Part shown: one piece after another, positions 24,763 through 36,151 of the stretch | Layout: the number at the start of each line of letters is the position of its first letter | How positions within the stretch are numbered: position 1 is the stretch's first letter | Origin: Caballeronia concitans | GTDB lineage: Bacteria > Pseudomonadota > Gammaproteobacteria > Burkholderiales > Burkholderiaceae | Assembly (NCBI RefSeq): GCF_001544615.1 | Contig: NZ_FCNV02000003.1 | Location: 372,001-436,000 of the forward strand | Direction: 5' to 3' | Length of the DNA: 64,000 nt | Translations under genes and position numbers: made by a program | Notes under the pieces: generated by a model | What the model was told of the DNA's origin: nothing | What the model saw: the letters and a program-made list of their open reading frames with translations, nothing else | The model's database searches: none

Positions 24763-26775
24763 CTAGCCCGCGCGTCGCGTGCCATGTTCGCGCGCTTCCT
24801 GCGCGCTTTCATAGATATAAGGCGCGACGCCGCGCTGTTTGAGCGCGTCGCCCAATTTCATACGCAGGAAGCTGCTCGTCGTGTAGCGCGTTACGCCATC
24901 ATAGAAGTCGTCGACGAGCTTCGTGACCATCTCCGAGTACGCGTCGAGCATCTCGGGGCGGATCGAGAAATTGTCGTAATTCACAATGGCATGCGGCTTG
25001 ACTTCCACATTCGCTAGCTGATTTTCGACTTCGCGACGAATGGCTTCCACGTCGTGCAACGTGGCAACTTCGTGCCCCTCGAAATTGATAAAGAAAAGAT
25101 GCTTCTCTGCGTCGTAGCTGAAGCGTTCGGACAAGTCGAGCCCGAGTAGTGCGTTGCGCAGGCCCATCGGCGTGTCGCGGAAAATGCGCTCATCCATCAG
25201 TCGCGGCGGCGACTTGATCACGGGCCGAAAACCCATCTGCGCAACGATATCCCGCTCGACATCGATGCCCGGCGCGACCTCCGTCAACACCAGCCCCTCA
25301 TTGGTCAGTTCGAACACACAGCGCTCCGTGACATAGAGCACGGTTTGCCCGCGCTCGACGGCATAGCGGCCGCTGAATGTGCGGTGTTCCACCGCATCGA
25401 CGAACTTGCGGCAATCGCCATCGCGGCGAATGTCGAGCTTGCCGTCGTCGATGGCAATGTCCAGCTTGCCCGCGTTGAAGGTGCCGACGAACACGACCTT
25501 CTTCGCCGCCTGACTGATGTTGATGAAGCCACCCGCGCCTGCGAGTTTCGGACCGAACTTGCTCACATTCAGATTGCCTTCGCGATCCGCTTGCGCAAGC
25601 CCCAGAAACGCGATGTCCAGACCGCCGCCATCGTAGAAGTCGAATTGATACGGCTGATCGATGATGGCCTGCGTATTCGTGGCCGCGCCGAAATTGAGGC
25701 CGCCAGCGGGAATGCCGCCGATCACGCCGGGCTCTGTCGTCATGGTGAACAGATCGATGACCTGCTCTTCATTCGCGACACTGGCTATGCCTTCCGGCAT
25801 GCCGATGCCGAGATTCACGACGCTATTGGCCATCAACTCGAATGCGGCGCGGCGCGCGATGATCTTGCGTTCGTTGAGCGGCATGGGCGGCACGGAACTC
25901 GCAGCCACGCGCAATTCGCTGGAAAAGGCGGCACTGTATTGCTCGCCGAAGGTCTGCCAATGATTCTCAGGCCGCGCGACGACGACGCAATCCACCATCA
26001 CACCGGGGATCTTCACTTGCCGCGAATGGAGCGTGTTGGATTCCGCCAGCCGCTCCACTTGCGCGATGACGATGCCGCCTGAATTGCGGGCGGCCATCGC
26101 AATAGAGAGCGCTTCAAGGGTGAGCGCTTCCTTTTCCATCGTGACATTGCCGTTGAGATCCGCAGTCGTGCCTCTCACGATAGCGACATCGATTGGAAAC
26201 GCCTTGTAGTACAGAAAGTCCGTGCCGTCTATTTGCATGAGCCGCACGATGTCTTCGGTCGTGCGTGCATTGAGTTTGCCGCCGCCGTTGCGTGGATCGA
26301 CGAACGTGCCTAAACCCACGCTGGAGAGTTGCCCGGGCCGATGCGCGGCGATATCGCGAAAGAGTTGCGAGATAACGCCTTGCGGCAGGTTATATGCCTC
26401 GATGCGGTTCTCGATTGCCATTCTTTGCAATCCCGGCACGAGGCCCCAATGTCCGCCAATCACTCGCTTGATCAGACCTTCATGCGCGAAATGGTTGAGG
26501 CCTTTCGTGCGGCCGTCGCCCTGGCCCGCCGCATAAACGATCGTGAGATTCGCAATCGGCTCCTGACCTTCGGCGGCGCCTTGCTCTTTCTCTTCGAGAT
26601 ACCGCGCTTCGAGCGCGATCGCGACTTCTTCCGCGAAGCCGACGCCTACAAAGCCGCTCGTCGCAATGGTGTCGCCTGGGCGAATCAATCTCACTGCCTC
26701 GCGTGCGGACACGATCTTGCCGCGCTCCACGAGGCGCGCTGACGATGGAAACGGATGGCGAGGCGTGGCGGTCAT
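24763..26775 (-). CDS. Acyl-CoA:acetate/3-ketoacid CoA-transferase with extended C-terminus
   Basis: 670 residues; ATG after GGGAGA. Two CoA-transferase domains are fused in one chain. Domain I starts [22 protein letters not shown] with [18 protein letters not shown]. Domain II holds [11 protein letters not shown] and the catalytic-Glu loop [18 protein letters not shown] near residue 340. Family members such as YdiF and propionate CoA-transferase end near 530; this one runs about 130 residues further with a mixed strand-helix region ([20 protein letters not shown]). It lies upstream of livF on the same strand direction. Confidence 0.85.
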   Translation of the reverse strand: MTATPRHPFPSSARLVERGKIVSAREAVRLIRPGDTIATSGFVGVGFAEEVAIALEARYLEEKEQGAAEGQEPIANLTIVYAAGQGDGRTKGLNHFAHEGLIKRVIGGHWGLVPGLQRMAIENRIEAYNLPQGVISQLFRDIAAHRPGQLSSVGLGTFVDPRNGGGKLNARTTEDIVRLMQIDGTDFLYYKAFPIDVAIVRGTTADLNGNVTMEKEALTLEALSIAMAARNSGGIVIAQVERLAESNTLHSRQVKIPGVMVDCVVVARPENHWQTFGEQYSAAFSSELRVAASSVPPMPLNERKIIARRAAFELMANSVVNLGIGMPEGIASVANEEQVIDLFTMTTEPGVIGGIPAGGLNFGAATNTQAIIDQPYQFDFYDGGGLDIAFLGLAQADREGNLNVSKFGPKLAGAGGFINISQAAKKVVFVGTFNAGKLDIAIDDGKLDIRRDGDCRKFVDAVEHRTFSGRYAVERGQTVLYVTERCVFELTNEGLVLTEVAPGIDVERDIVAQMGFRPVIKSPPRLMDERIFRDTPMGLRNALLGLDLSERFSYDAEKHLFFINFEGHEVATLHDVEAIRREVENQLANVEVKPHAIVNYDNFSIRPEMLDAYSEMVTKLVDDFYDGVTRYTTSSFLRMKLGDALKQRGVAPYIYESAQEAREHGTRRAG

Positions 26776-26849
26776 GGCGTCTCCCTTTATTCGATGCCCG
26801 TGCTAACGATCATCACGATGTTTCGCATCACGGTATCACCAAATCGCCC

Positions 26850-27584
26850 TCAATGACTCGCGCCGAGGTAGGCCGCCTTGACGGAAGGATCGTTGCGCAG
26901 TTGTTCCGCTGGGCCGTGCGTTGCGACTCGGCCATTCTCCAGCACATATCCGTAATCCGCGACATTCAACGCGGCAGCGGCGAATTGTTCGACGAGCAGC
27001 ATCGTCACGCCGTCCTGCTTGAGACGCTCGATGATGCGAAATACTTCTTCGACGAGAATGGGTGCGAGACCCATCGAGGGTTCATCGAGCAGCACGAGGT
27101 CCGGATTCAGCATGATTGCGCGTGCCATCGCAAGCATTTGCTGTTCGCCGCCCGAAAGCGTGCCGGCAAGCTGATGCCGGCGTTCCTTCAGACGCGGAAA
27201 AATTTCGATCGCGCGTTCGAGATCGGCCGCGACGTCGCCCTTCGGACGCGCCCACGTCAGGCGTGGAAACGCCCCGAGCAGCAGGTTGTCCGTGACCGAC
27301 ATCGTCGCGAAGACGCGTCTTCCTTCCGGCGAATGCGCGAGGCCCAGGCGTGCGATCTTGTGCGAGTCCATCGCGTCGATGCGCTTCGCCGCATTGCCGA
27401 CGCCCATCGTTATTTCGCCGTCGGTCGGCTTGATCATGCCGGATATGGCGCGCATGGTGGTCGTCTTGCCCGCGCCGTTCGAGCCGATCAGCGTGACCAC
27501 TTTTGCCTTGGGCACATTGAGCGATATGCCGTGCAGCACTTTGACCTTGCCGTAGCCCGCGTGGAGGTTTTTTATCGTCAGCAT
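26850..27584 (-). CDS. livF: Branched-chain amino acid ABC transporter, ATP-binding protein LivF
   Basis: 244 residues from the ATG at 27584 (AAGGA upstream). Walker A GSNGAGKTT near residue 36, signature LSGGEQQML, Walker B LVLLDEPSMGL, and the LivF C-terminal ENGRVATHGPAEQL. With the LivG half of the fusion it powers import of leucine, isoleucine, valine or related substrates. It is 50 nt after the livMG stop and ends the liv operon. Confidence 0.92.
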   Translation of the reverse strand: MLTIKNLHAGYGKVKVLHGISLNVPKAKVVTLIGSNGAGKTTTMRAISGMIKPTDGEITMGVGNAAKRIDAMDSHKIARLGLAHSPEGRRVFATMSVTDNLLLGAFPRLTWARPKGDVAADLERAIEIFPRLKERRHQLAGTLSGGEQQMLAMARAIMLNPDLVLLDEPSMGLAPILVEEVFRIIERLKQDGVTMLLVEQFAAAALNVADYGYVLENGRVATHGPAEQLRNDPSVKAAYLGASH

Positions 27585-27634
27585 CGATGGTCCTTCGTTT
27601 GCATAGCCCCGCGATATCACTCAAAGGAATGTCT

Positions 27635-29581
<1,947 letters not shown>

Positions 29582-29588
29582 GGCTGCC

Positions 29589-30461
29589 TCAGACCTTCTT
29601 GATCGCCGTCTTGCCGAAGAGACCCGCAGGCTTCACGGCCAGCACGATCAATAGCAATACGAGCCCTGGCACGTCCTTGTAGCCGGTGGAAATATAGAAG
29701 CCGGTCGTGGTTTCGGCGATGCCCAGAATCATGCCGCCGACGATAATGCCCATGCCGCTCGACAAGCCGCCGATGATCGCCACGGCAAAAGCCTTGAGCC
29801 CGAGCACCGCGCCCATCGTCGCGCCCGTGAGCGTAAGCGGTGCAATGAGAACGCCCGCGAACGCCGCTGTCAGCGACGAAAGCGCATAAGAGAACGTGAT
29901 GACGAGCCCCGTGTTGATGCCCATGAGCGCGGCCGCATCGCGATCGTTGGCCGTCGCGACGACTGCCTTGCCGAAGATCGTCTTGCGATTGAAGAACTCA
30001 ACCGCGAGCATCATGACGAGTGCGCCGCCCACGACGAGCAATTCCATCGGCAATACATTCGCGCCGAAGACCTTCAACGGCGCTTCGGGCAACGGCGACG
30101 GAAAGCGCAGATCGTCACGGCCCCACACGTTTTCCGCGACATTCTTGAAGATGATGCCGAGCGCGATCGTCGACATGATCCAGCCGAATTCCGACTTGAT
30201 CTTGATGGCCGGCCGCACGCCGATTCGCTCGACGAACGAGCCTTGCACGAGCCCGAAGAGACACACGAGCGGAATCATCAGCCAGTAATTGACGCCTGCC
30301 GACACGAGCGTCAGGCCCACGAGTGCGCCGAGCATGAGCGCATCGCCCTGGCCGAAGTTCAGCGTGCCCGACGTCGCGAATGTGAGCTGGTAGCCGAATG
30401 CGATCACCGCGTAGATCATGCCGAGCGCGATGCCGCTATAAATGAGCTGGAGGAGAATCAT
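29589..30461 (-). CDS. livH: Branched-chain amino acid ABC transporter permease LivH
   Basis: 290 residues starting MILLQLIYSGIALGMIYAVI. It carries the conserved TLNFGQGDALMLGALVG and the permease loop KAVVATANDRDAAALMGINT, with about 8 membrane helices. It pairs with the LivM half of the fusion as the second inner-membrane channel subunit. It is 100 nt from livK, with a hairpin between. Confidence 0.92.
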   Translation of the reverse strand: MILLQLIYSGIALGMIYAVIAFGYQLTFATSGTLNFGQGDALMLGALVGLTLVSAGVNYWLMIPLVCLFGLVQGSFVERIGVRPAIKIKSEFGWIMSTIALGIIFKNVAENVWGRDDLRFPSPLPEAPLKVFGANVLPMELLVVGGALVMMLAVEFFNRKTIFGKAVVATANDRDAAALMGINTGLVITFSYALSSLTAAFAGVLIAPLTLTGATMGAVLGLKAFAVAIIGGLSSGMGIIVGGMILGIAETTTGFYISTGYKDVPGLVLLLIVLAVKPAGLFGKTAIKKV

Positions 30462-30502
30462 CGTATGGACGCCTTAGAATCGGTACACGAAGCGCATACA
30501 GC

Positions 30503-30538
30503 AAGCCGCGCCCGCCTTGCATGGCGGGCGCGGCTTTT
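30503..30538 (-). promoter_or_regulatory. Strong intercistronic hairpin between livK and livH
   Basis: Perfect 14-bp stem AAGCCGCGCCCGCC / GGCGGGCGCGGCTT. In the operon's direction (minus) no T-run follows, so it is more likely an mRNA-stabilising or partial-termination element than a full terminator. Such an element would leave more binding-protein mRNA than permease mRNA. Confidence 0.65.
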
Positions 30539-30561
30539 ACCCTCGGAATGAAACTCGTGCG

Positions 30562-31779
30562 TCAGTTCGAAGCGGTCGTCGTCTGCTTGGCGCGCAGGGT
30601 GCTACCGCCTTTCTTGTCCGCGTCGTAGGCGTAAATCACTCGGCCGCCCTTCACTTCGCCGATGACCGGCACGTTCGGGCTGATCGCTTCATGATCTTGC
30701 TTCGTGAACGGCTTGTCGTAGGACATCACCACGCCATCGACTTTCGTGTTCAGATTCTCAAGCGCTTGCTTGACCTTCGGACCGTCCGTCGAGCCGGCCT
30801 GCTTGATCGCCGCTGCAAGCAGATAAACCGAGTCATAGCCTTGCGCCGCCGACACCGGTGAATCGATGCGGTCGTTCTTCGGCTTGAATTCCTTGAGATA
30901 CGCTTCGATGAACGCCTTGCGCTTGGGCGTATTCGCGTCCTGAATGAAGGTCTGCGGCATGCGGGCGCCTTCGCCGTTCGCGCCCGCGTTGTCGATATAG
31001 TTCGCCATCGAGAGCGTCCAGCTGCCGATCAGCGGCACTTTCCAGCCCAGCTTGGCCATGCCGTTGGCAATTTGCGCAAGCTCCGGCCCAATGCCATACG
31101 TCAGGACGGCTTCGGCGCCCGCCTCTTTTGCCTTGAGCAATTGAGCGGTCATGTCGACGTCCTTGATATTGAATTTCTCGACCGCTACGGGCTTGACGCC
31201 TTTCGCCGCCAAAGCCTTTTCGAGGTCTTCACGGCCAAGCTGACCGTAGTTAGTGGAGTCGGCGAGAATGGCGACCTTCTTGAAGCCACGCTTGGTCACG
31301 GCTTCTTCGACGATCATCGGCGCCTGAATGCGGTCTGCCGCGGCATTGCGGAAAACGTAGTTGTCGGGCTGATCGTCGAATTGCTTCGTCACGACCGAAC
31401 CCGTCGCCACATTGTTGAAGACGGGAATCTTCGCTTCCTGAAAGAAGCGCTGCGACGCGAGCGCCACACCGGTATTGATATAACCCACTACCGCGACCAC
31501 TTTTTCCTTGTTGATGAGTTCTTGAGCGATCTGCACGCCGCGCTCGTTCTTCGCTTCGTCGTCGCGTTCGACGAGTACGATCTGCCGGCCAAGCACGCCG
31601 CCCGACTTGTTGATCTCCGCCGTGGCGAGCCGCACGCCGTCGCGCATGCTGACGCCCATCGACGACGAGCCGCCCGTGAACGGGCCGTCGACGCCGATCT
31701 TGATCGGATCAGCCGCGTAGGCTGACGAAAAAACGCCGAACGCGAGCATGCCCGCGATGAGCTTCATCTGCATTCCCAT
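30562..31779 (-). CDS. livK: Branched-chain amino acid ABC transporter, periplasmic binding protein
   Basis: 405 residues, ATG after GGAGA. Signal peptide LIAGMLAFGVFSSAYAAD is followed by PIKIGVDGPFTGGSSSMG, the Leu/Ile/Val-binding fold opening. VAVVGYINTGVALASQRF and TYGIGPELAQIANGMAKLGW belong to the two lobes. First gene of the liv operon; its own 229-nt upstream region carries the promoter. Substrate could also be an amide or aromatic acid in this large family. Confidence 0.9.
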   Translation of the reverse strand: MGMQMKLIAGMLAFGVFSSAYAADPIKIGVDGPFTGGSSSMGVSMRDGVRLATAEINKSGGVLGRQIVLVERDDEAKNERGVQIAQELINKEKVVAVVGYINTGVALASQRFFQEAKIPVFNNVATGSVVTKQFDDQPDNYVFRNAAADRIQAPMIVEEAVTKRGFKKVAILADSTNYGQLGREDLEKALAAKGVKPVAVEKFNIKDVDMTAQLLKAKEAGAEAVLTYGIGPELAQIANGMAKLGWKVPLIGSWTLSMANYIDNAGANGEGARMPQTFIQDANTPKRKAFIEAYLKEFKPKNDRIDSPVSAAQGYDSVYLLAAAIKQAGSTDGPKVKQALENLNTKVDGVVMSYDKPFTKQDHEAISPNVPVIGEVKGGRVIYAYDADKKGGSTLRAKQTTTASN

Positions 31780-32008
31780 GTGTGTCTCCGTCGCATGAAC
31801 CGTTTTTTAAAGGCCTGCCCCGCCCGATTTCTTCTACCTTTCGTTTAATTAGGCGCTTGGTGATCGAGTTTAGAAAAATGTAAGGATCAGACCATATTCG
31901 GACATACCCGAACGGCACGAGCGTTAGCGCACATCGGATGAAATCGACAGCGTCCCACGCGGCAAGGGCTATGGGACGCGAAAGAGTGAGTTCTGGCGAT
32001 GCACCAAG

Positions 32009-32719
32009 TTAGCGCGGCGTTCCGGCGTCGAGCGCTTGAGTGAATTGGCGCAACACCGAACTGGATGCATCGGTCACGGCCCAGAACGTCATGCCGTCGC
32101 GATTCCAGCGCGCAAGCGCATAGCCGTCGTCGGACTGCGTGACGATGGCTTTACCGTCTTCGCGCGACGGCTTTTCCGGAAACACATAGACATCGATGGG
32201 ATGCTTAAGATACCGATAAACGACCACCGCCACCGGACGATGCCCGACGTAGTCGAGTCTTCCACCCACTAGCGCGAAGCCCGGTCCCGCCGGGTCGATC
32301 ACCGGCGGCGCGTAATCGATGCGGCCATTGAACCACGGCTTGACAGTGTGTTTATCGCTGGACAGTACGTCGATCGGACGGTCCGACATCAACGCACGCA
32401 CGTGGCTGGACACGATCTCCTGCGCGATGGGCGCATCGTTATTCAAGCGCGGCGCGGACTGAAACCACAGCATTGCGCCAAGCACGACAGCTGAAAGCGT
32501 CGCGCCAGTGAATGCGCCACCGAAGAAAGGCCAAGGCGTGCTGAAGGCAAGCCGCCATGAGCGAGGTTGCTGGCTCTTTTGCGGCTGATGACGCTCTTCA
32601 CGCGCTGCCTCCTCTCGCACGCGCGACAGCACTTGCGCGCGTAAATGAACCGGCGCGTGCTGATAAAGCGAGCCATCGGTCAGCCTCGTATCGAGCGAGG
32701 CGGTTTCATTTTTGTCCAT
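32009..32719 (-). CDS. Membrane-bound anti-sigma factor (short N-terminus)
   Basis: 236 residues from the ATG at 32719. It overlaps the sigma-factor gene by 14 nt. One membrane helix (FFGGAFTGATLSAVVLGAML) near residues 66-85 is followed by a periplasmic domain (WFNGRIDYAPPVIDPAGPGF, GHRPVAVVVYRYLKHPIDVY), typical of anti-sigma factors for ECF sigmas in Burkholderia. The cytoplasmic part is only about 65 residues, and I see no H-x3-C-x2-C zinc motif nor the usual LHAYVDG-type opening. The start may therefore be mis-set or the sigma-binding part may be reduced. Confidence 0.75.
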   Translation of the reverse strand: MDKNETASLDTRLTDGSLYQHAPVHLRAQVLSRVREEAAREERHQPQKSQQPRSWRLAFSTPWPFFGGAFTGATLSAVVLGAMLWFQSAPRLNNDAPIAQEIVSSHVRALMSDRPIDVLSSDKHTVKPWFNGRIDYAPPVIDPAGPGFALVGGRLDYVGHRPVAVVVYRYLKHPIDVYVFPEKPSREDGKAIVTQSDDGYALARWNRDGMTFWAVTDASSSVLRQFTQALDAGTPR

Positions 32720-33344
32720 TGCCCGACTCCTCGGAATGACCCGGCCCCAATCTGCGCACGAGCCGCACGCTCGGCCTGTCGCTTTGCGCGGCGCGCACGG
32801 CAGTCGCCAACATCTTGCGGCCGCGTGCGAGCCTCGACATGACCGTTCCAATCGGCACGCCCGTGATGGCGGCCACTTCCTTGTAACTCATATCCTCGAT
32901 TTCACGTAACACCAGCACTTCGCGAAAGACGAGCGGCAAAGCTTCCAATGCGCGATGCACGAGATGCACTTCGTCTTTGCGCACTGCGAGCGTCTCGGGA
33001 TTCACGCCCGCTTCATCGGACCAGCCGGGCAATGCTTCGTCCCCGGCGATTTCTTCATCGTAAGGCGTCGCATCCGCCAGTTGCACGCGTCGACGCCATT
33101 CGGTGAACCACGTGTTCCGCACGATGGCCAGCAGCCACGCACGTGCGTTCGCTTCTTCTTCACCTTCGAAGCCGTCGAAGAAACGGAATGCACGCAAATA
33201 CGCTTCCTGCACGACATCGTCGGCATCGCTCGCGCTACCCGAGAGCCAGCGCGCGAGGTTGTACGCGGCGTCGATATGCGGCATCACCGTCGCCTCGAAG
33301 CGCGCATGCGGGGACTTGCCTTGTTTCGACCTGCTCGGCCACAT
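32706..33344 (-). CDS. ECF RNA polymerase sigma factor
   Basis: 212 residues, ATG after AGGAGA. Region 2 holds HIDAAYNLARWL, DADDVVQEAYLRAFRFFDGF and ARAWLLAIVRNTWF. Region 4 holds ALPLVFREVLVLREIEDMSY, EVAAITGVPIGTVMSRLARG. It is probably bound and inhibited by the downstream membrane anti-sigma factor. GGAATAA elements in both directions in 33403-33480 suggest that it drives its own gene and the metallophosphoesterase operon. Confidence 0.92.
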   Translation of the reverse strand: MWPSRSKQGKSPHARFEATVMPHIDAAYNLARWLSGSASDADDVVQEAYLRAFRFFDGFEGEEEANARAWLLAIVRNTWFTEWRRRVQLADATPYDEEIAGDEALPGWSDEAGVNPETLAVRKDEVHLVHRALEALPLVFREVLVLREIEDMSYKEVAAITGVPIGTVMSRLARGRKMLATAVRAAQSDRPSVRLVRRLGPGHSEESGNGQK

Positions 33345-33402
33345 CGCGCGGGTCTCCTGGTGACGGTTGAACGCACGCTCGAATCACGCGTGCACATCCT
33401 CC

Positions 33403-33430
33403 ATTACTGCCGTCGCGGGCGATTTATTCC
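33403..33430 (-). promoter_or_regulatory. Candidate ECF promoter for the sigma/anti-sigma genes
   Basis: The minus strand reads GGAATAA (33430-33424), 16 nt, then GTAAT. This mirrors the plus-strand element facing the metallophosphoesterase gene. Distance to the sigma start is about 60 nt. Confidence 0.5.
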
Positions 33431-33452
33431 TATGCTCCCAGAAAATTTTCCG

Positions 33453-33480
33453 GGAATAACGCGCTGCGCGAGCCGGTTCG
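33453..33480 (+). promoter_or_regulatory. Candidate ECF promoter for the metallophosphoesterase-cupredoxin operon
   Basis: GGGAATAA followed by a 16-nt spacer and GTTCG, a common ECF-sigma -35/-10 form. It lies 58 nt before the ATG at 33538. Confidence 0.55.
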
Positions 33481-33537
33481 ATGAACGGATACCGCTAAGG
33501 CATTCACTTCACCTAACCCACTCTTAAGGGAATTGCC

Positions 33538-34518
33538 ATGAATATCAAGTTAAACGACCCGCCCGTTATAGAGCCGCTCGACGATCACGGCAAGCGCCGG
33601 CGCACCGCGCTGTCCTGCATGGCGTGGGCGGGCGCGGGCGTGCTATGGACACTAAGCGGCGGCGTGCCGCGTTCGCGCCTGATTTCTTCAGCTTATGCCG
33701 AAGAAGCGACTCATTCATTCAGCTTCGTGCAAATCAGCGATAGCCATATCGGCTTCAATAAAGACCCGAACACCGAGCCGACGAGCACGCTTCAGGAAGC
33801 CATCGGCCAGGTTCGCAAGATGCCTCAGCAGCCTGCGTTCATGATCCATACCGGCGACATCACGCATCTGTCCAAACCCGCCCAATTCGATACGGCCACG
33901 CAGATCATCGGCGACGCGGGCATGCCGGTGCATTACGTGCCGGGCGAGCATGATGTGCTCGTCGACAATGGCGATCCATTCTTCTCGCGCTTTTCCAATC
34001 AATACGGACGCGGCAGCACGCGCCATTGGTATAGCTTCGACGAAGGCGGCGTGCATTTCATCGGCCTGACCAATGTGATTGACCTCAAGGGCGGCGGACT
34101 CGGCTTTCTCGGCGATGAACAGCTCGCGTGGCTCAAGCAGGACCTGCAGGCCAGGAGCAATAGCACGCCGATTGTCGTATTCGCGCATATACCGTTGTGG
34201 GCACTTTATCCCGCATGGGGATGGGGCACCGACGACAGCGAGCAGGCGCTCGCCTTACTCAAGCGCTTCGGCTCGGTAACGGTTTTGAATGGCCACGTGC
34301 ATCAAGTCGCACAGAAAGTCGAAGGCGACATGCGCTTCTACTCCGCCATGTCCACTGCGTTTCCGCAGCCCGCGCCCGGCGCTGCATCTGGACCCGGGCC
34401 GATGAAAGTCGGCGCCGACCGTTTGCGTTCGATGCTCGGCTTGCGCGCCGTCACCCATGTTGCGGGACGCGAGCAGTTGGCCATTGTGGATACATCGCTT
34501 GCGGAGGCACACGCATGA
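33538..34518 (+). CDS. Exported calcineurin-like metallophosphoesterase
   Basis: 326 residues. A twin-Arg-like stretch (GKRRRTALS) before a hydrophobic segment (CMAWAGAGVLWTLSGG) suggests Tat export. Metal-binding motifs are in order: ISDSHIGF (D-x-H), HTGDITH (G-D-x-x-H), VPGEHDVL (GNHD-type), FAHIPLW and NGHVHQVA. Its stop overlaps the cupredoxin start (ATGA), so both are exported together. An ECF-type promoter sits upstream. The substrate is unknown; envelope phosphoesters are likely given the location. Confidence 0.85.
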   Translation: MNIKLNDPPVIEPLDDHGKRRRTALSCMAWAGAGVLWTLSGGVPRSRLISSAYAEEATHSFSFVQISDSHIGFNKDPNTEPTSTLQEAIGQVRKMPQQPAFMIHTGDITHLSKPAQFDTATQIIGDAGMPVHYVPGEHDVLVDNGDPFFSRFSNQYGRGSTRHWYSFDEGGVHFIGLTNVIDLKGGGLGFLGDEQLAWLKQDLQARSNSTPIVVFAHIPLWALYPAWGWGTDDSEQALALLKRFGSVTVLNGHVHQVAQKVEGDMRFYSAMSTAFPQPAPGAASGPGPMKVGADRLRSMLGLRAVTHVAGREQLAIVDTSLAEAHA

Positions 34519-34886
34519 ACGCGAACTTTATCGGCCAGTGCGCGCGCCAGCTTGCCATCGCACTCGTTGTCAGGGGACTCGTGAGCGGAATACCTTCCGC
34601 ATGCGCCGAAGAACCTGCGCAGCAAATGGCGGCAGTGAGTGTGCCTACCATATCCATCGACAATTTCTCGTTCAGCAAGGCGGCGCTAACGGTTCCGGTC
34701 GGTACGAAGGTGACGTGGATCAATCATGACGACATGCTGCATACCGTCGTCGACGGGGGCAAGTCGTTCAAATCCGATCCGCTGGATAGTGGCGACAGCT
34801 TCTCGCACGTATTTGATAAGCCGGGCACGTACACGTATTTTTGTTCGCTGCATCCGCACATGACAGGAACGATCATTGTGAAATGA
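34515..34886 (+). CDS. Periplasmic cupredoxin (plastocyanin/amicyanin-like)
   Basis: 123 residues with a signal peptide (LAIALVVRGLVSGIPSACAE). The blue-copper fold is shown by TISIDNFSFSKAALTVPVGT, then WINHDDMLHTVV with the first His and CSLHPHMTG with the Cys, His and Met ligands near the C-terminus. It begins inside the last codons of the metallophosphoesterase gene. It probably carries electrons or copper in an ECF-controlled envelope response. Confidence 0.88.
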   Translation: MNANFIGQCARQLAIALVVRGLVSGIPSACAEEPAQQMAAVSVPTISIDNFSFSKAALTVPVGTKVTWINHDDMLHTVVDGGKSFKSDPLDSGDSFSHVFDKPGTYTYFCSLHPHMTGTIIVK

Positions 34887-34911
34887 GCGAGCGATGCCAG
34901 GGCGTGCCTGT

Positions 34912-36015
34912 TCAGCTTCGCGCCTTGGCGATCGCGGCCAGGTTGCCTTCGCCGAAGCCATGATGTCCGCGCCGTTCGACGATTTCGAAGAACATGTCGC
35001 CCGGCTCGCGCTCGATGAACGTTTGCAGGAAGAGTTGAGGCGTGCCGTCCGGCAATATCTCGCCATCGACGAGAATGCCGCGTGTGCGCAGCTTGTCGAT
35101 GTCGAGACCGTGACCGGGCAAACGCGCATCGATCTCGTCGTAATAGCGCTGCGGCGGCATGAGGAAACGCACGCCGCGCGCGCTTAGCGCATCGACCGAT
35201 GCGAAGATATCGGCAGATGCCAAAGCAATGTGCTGCACGCCCTCGCCTTCGTGCCCCGGCAGATATTGCTGCATGAGGTCCGTGCGATAAGTACCTTCCT
35301 CATAGACCGTGATTCGAATGGAACCGCAAGGCGAGACCGTCACAGCCGAATCCTGCGAGACATGCCAGTCCGGATGCACTTGATGAATCTCGCGGAAATG
35401 CAGTACGTCGTCGTAGAAGTCGAGCCACTCCTGAATCCGGCCCGCGCCGACCGTTTGCGTGAAGTGATCGACTTCGAGCAGACCCGCGCCTTTCAAATCC
35501 GCGTTTGCATCGGGAATGGCGCGGAAATCGATGTCATAGATCGATGCTTCGCCGCTATTCTTGCCGGGCCAGTGATCGACGAAATACATATGCGAATCGC
35601 CGATGCCCTGAATGGCCGGTATCGCCAGTTCATTAGGGCCGATCTTCTCGCCTTCGAAGTCCCACGCGCCGTAGTCGACCGCGCGCTCATGCGCCGTTTG
35701 CGCATCCATCACGCGAATGCCGATAGCCGCAATGCCGACGCCATGCGTTTCTGCAAACCGTGTCGCAAACGAATCCGGCTCGGCGTTGAGCAGAAAATTC
35801 ATGCTGCCTTGACGATAAAGCGTGACCGCCTTGCTCACGTGCTCGGCCACCGGCGTAAAGCCCAGCCGCTCGAACAGCACGGCGAGCGCTTCCGGATCGG
35901 GACTCGAAAACTCCACGAACTCCAGACCGGCAATGCCAAGCGGATTGTCGCTAGCCTGCGTCTCGGAGACCGGGCTGGCGGACGCAGTAAAGTCGGCGGA
36001 GTCGGGCTGAGTCAT
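34912..36015 (-). CDS. hpd: 4-Hydroxyphenylpyruvate dioxygenase
   Basis: 367 residues from the ATG at 36015. Two vicinal-oxygen-chelate domains: GIAGLEFVEFSSPDPEALAV at residue 27 and the second starting at LLEVDHFTQTVG near 180. Iron ligands are His in VDHFTQ, His in VQHIALAS and Glu in FFEIVERRG. It converts 4-hydroxyphenylpyruvate to homogentisate in tyrosine breakdown. No homogentisate dioxygenase gene is adjacent. It converges with the cupredoxin gene with 25 nt between. Confidence 0.93.
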   Translation of the reverse strand: MTQPDSADFTASASPVSETQASDNPLGIAGLEFVEFSSPDPEALAVLFERLGFTPVAEHVSKAVTLYRQGSMNFLLNAEPDSFATRFAETHGVGIAAIGIRVMDAQTAHERAVDYGAWDFEGEKIGPNELAIPAIQGIGDSHMYFVDHWPGKNSGEASIYDIDFRAIPDANADLKGAGLLEVDHFTQTVGAGRIQEWLDFYDDVLHFREIHQVHPDWHVSQDSAVTVSPCGSIRITVYEEGTYRTDLMQQYLPGHEGEGVQHIALASADIFASVDALSARGVRFLMPPQRYYDEIDARLPGHGLDIDKLRTRGILVDGEILPDGTPQLFLQTFIEREPGDMFFEIVERRGHHGFGEGNLAAIAKARS

Positions 36016-36151
36016 CGGGGCAATACCTCTAATTGTACGAATTGGTTCACTGTCGCGAAAACTACCATGACTTGTGCATCTTGCGCCACGGCATCGTAAA
36101 CTAGAGTAGCGGCAGCGTGTCGTTCGTGTCAAAGCCCGTCCGACCGGCGCC

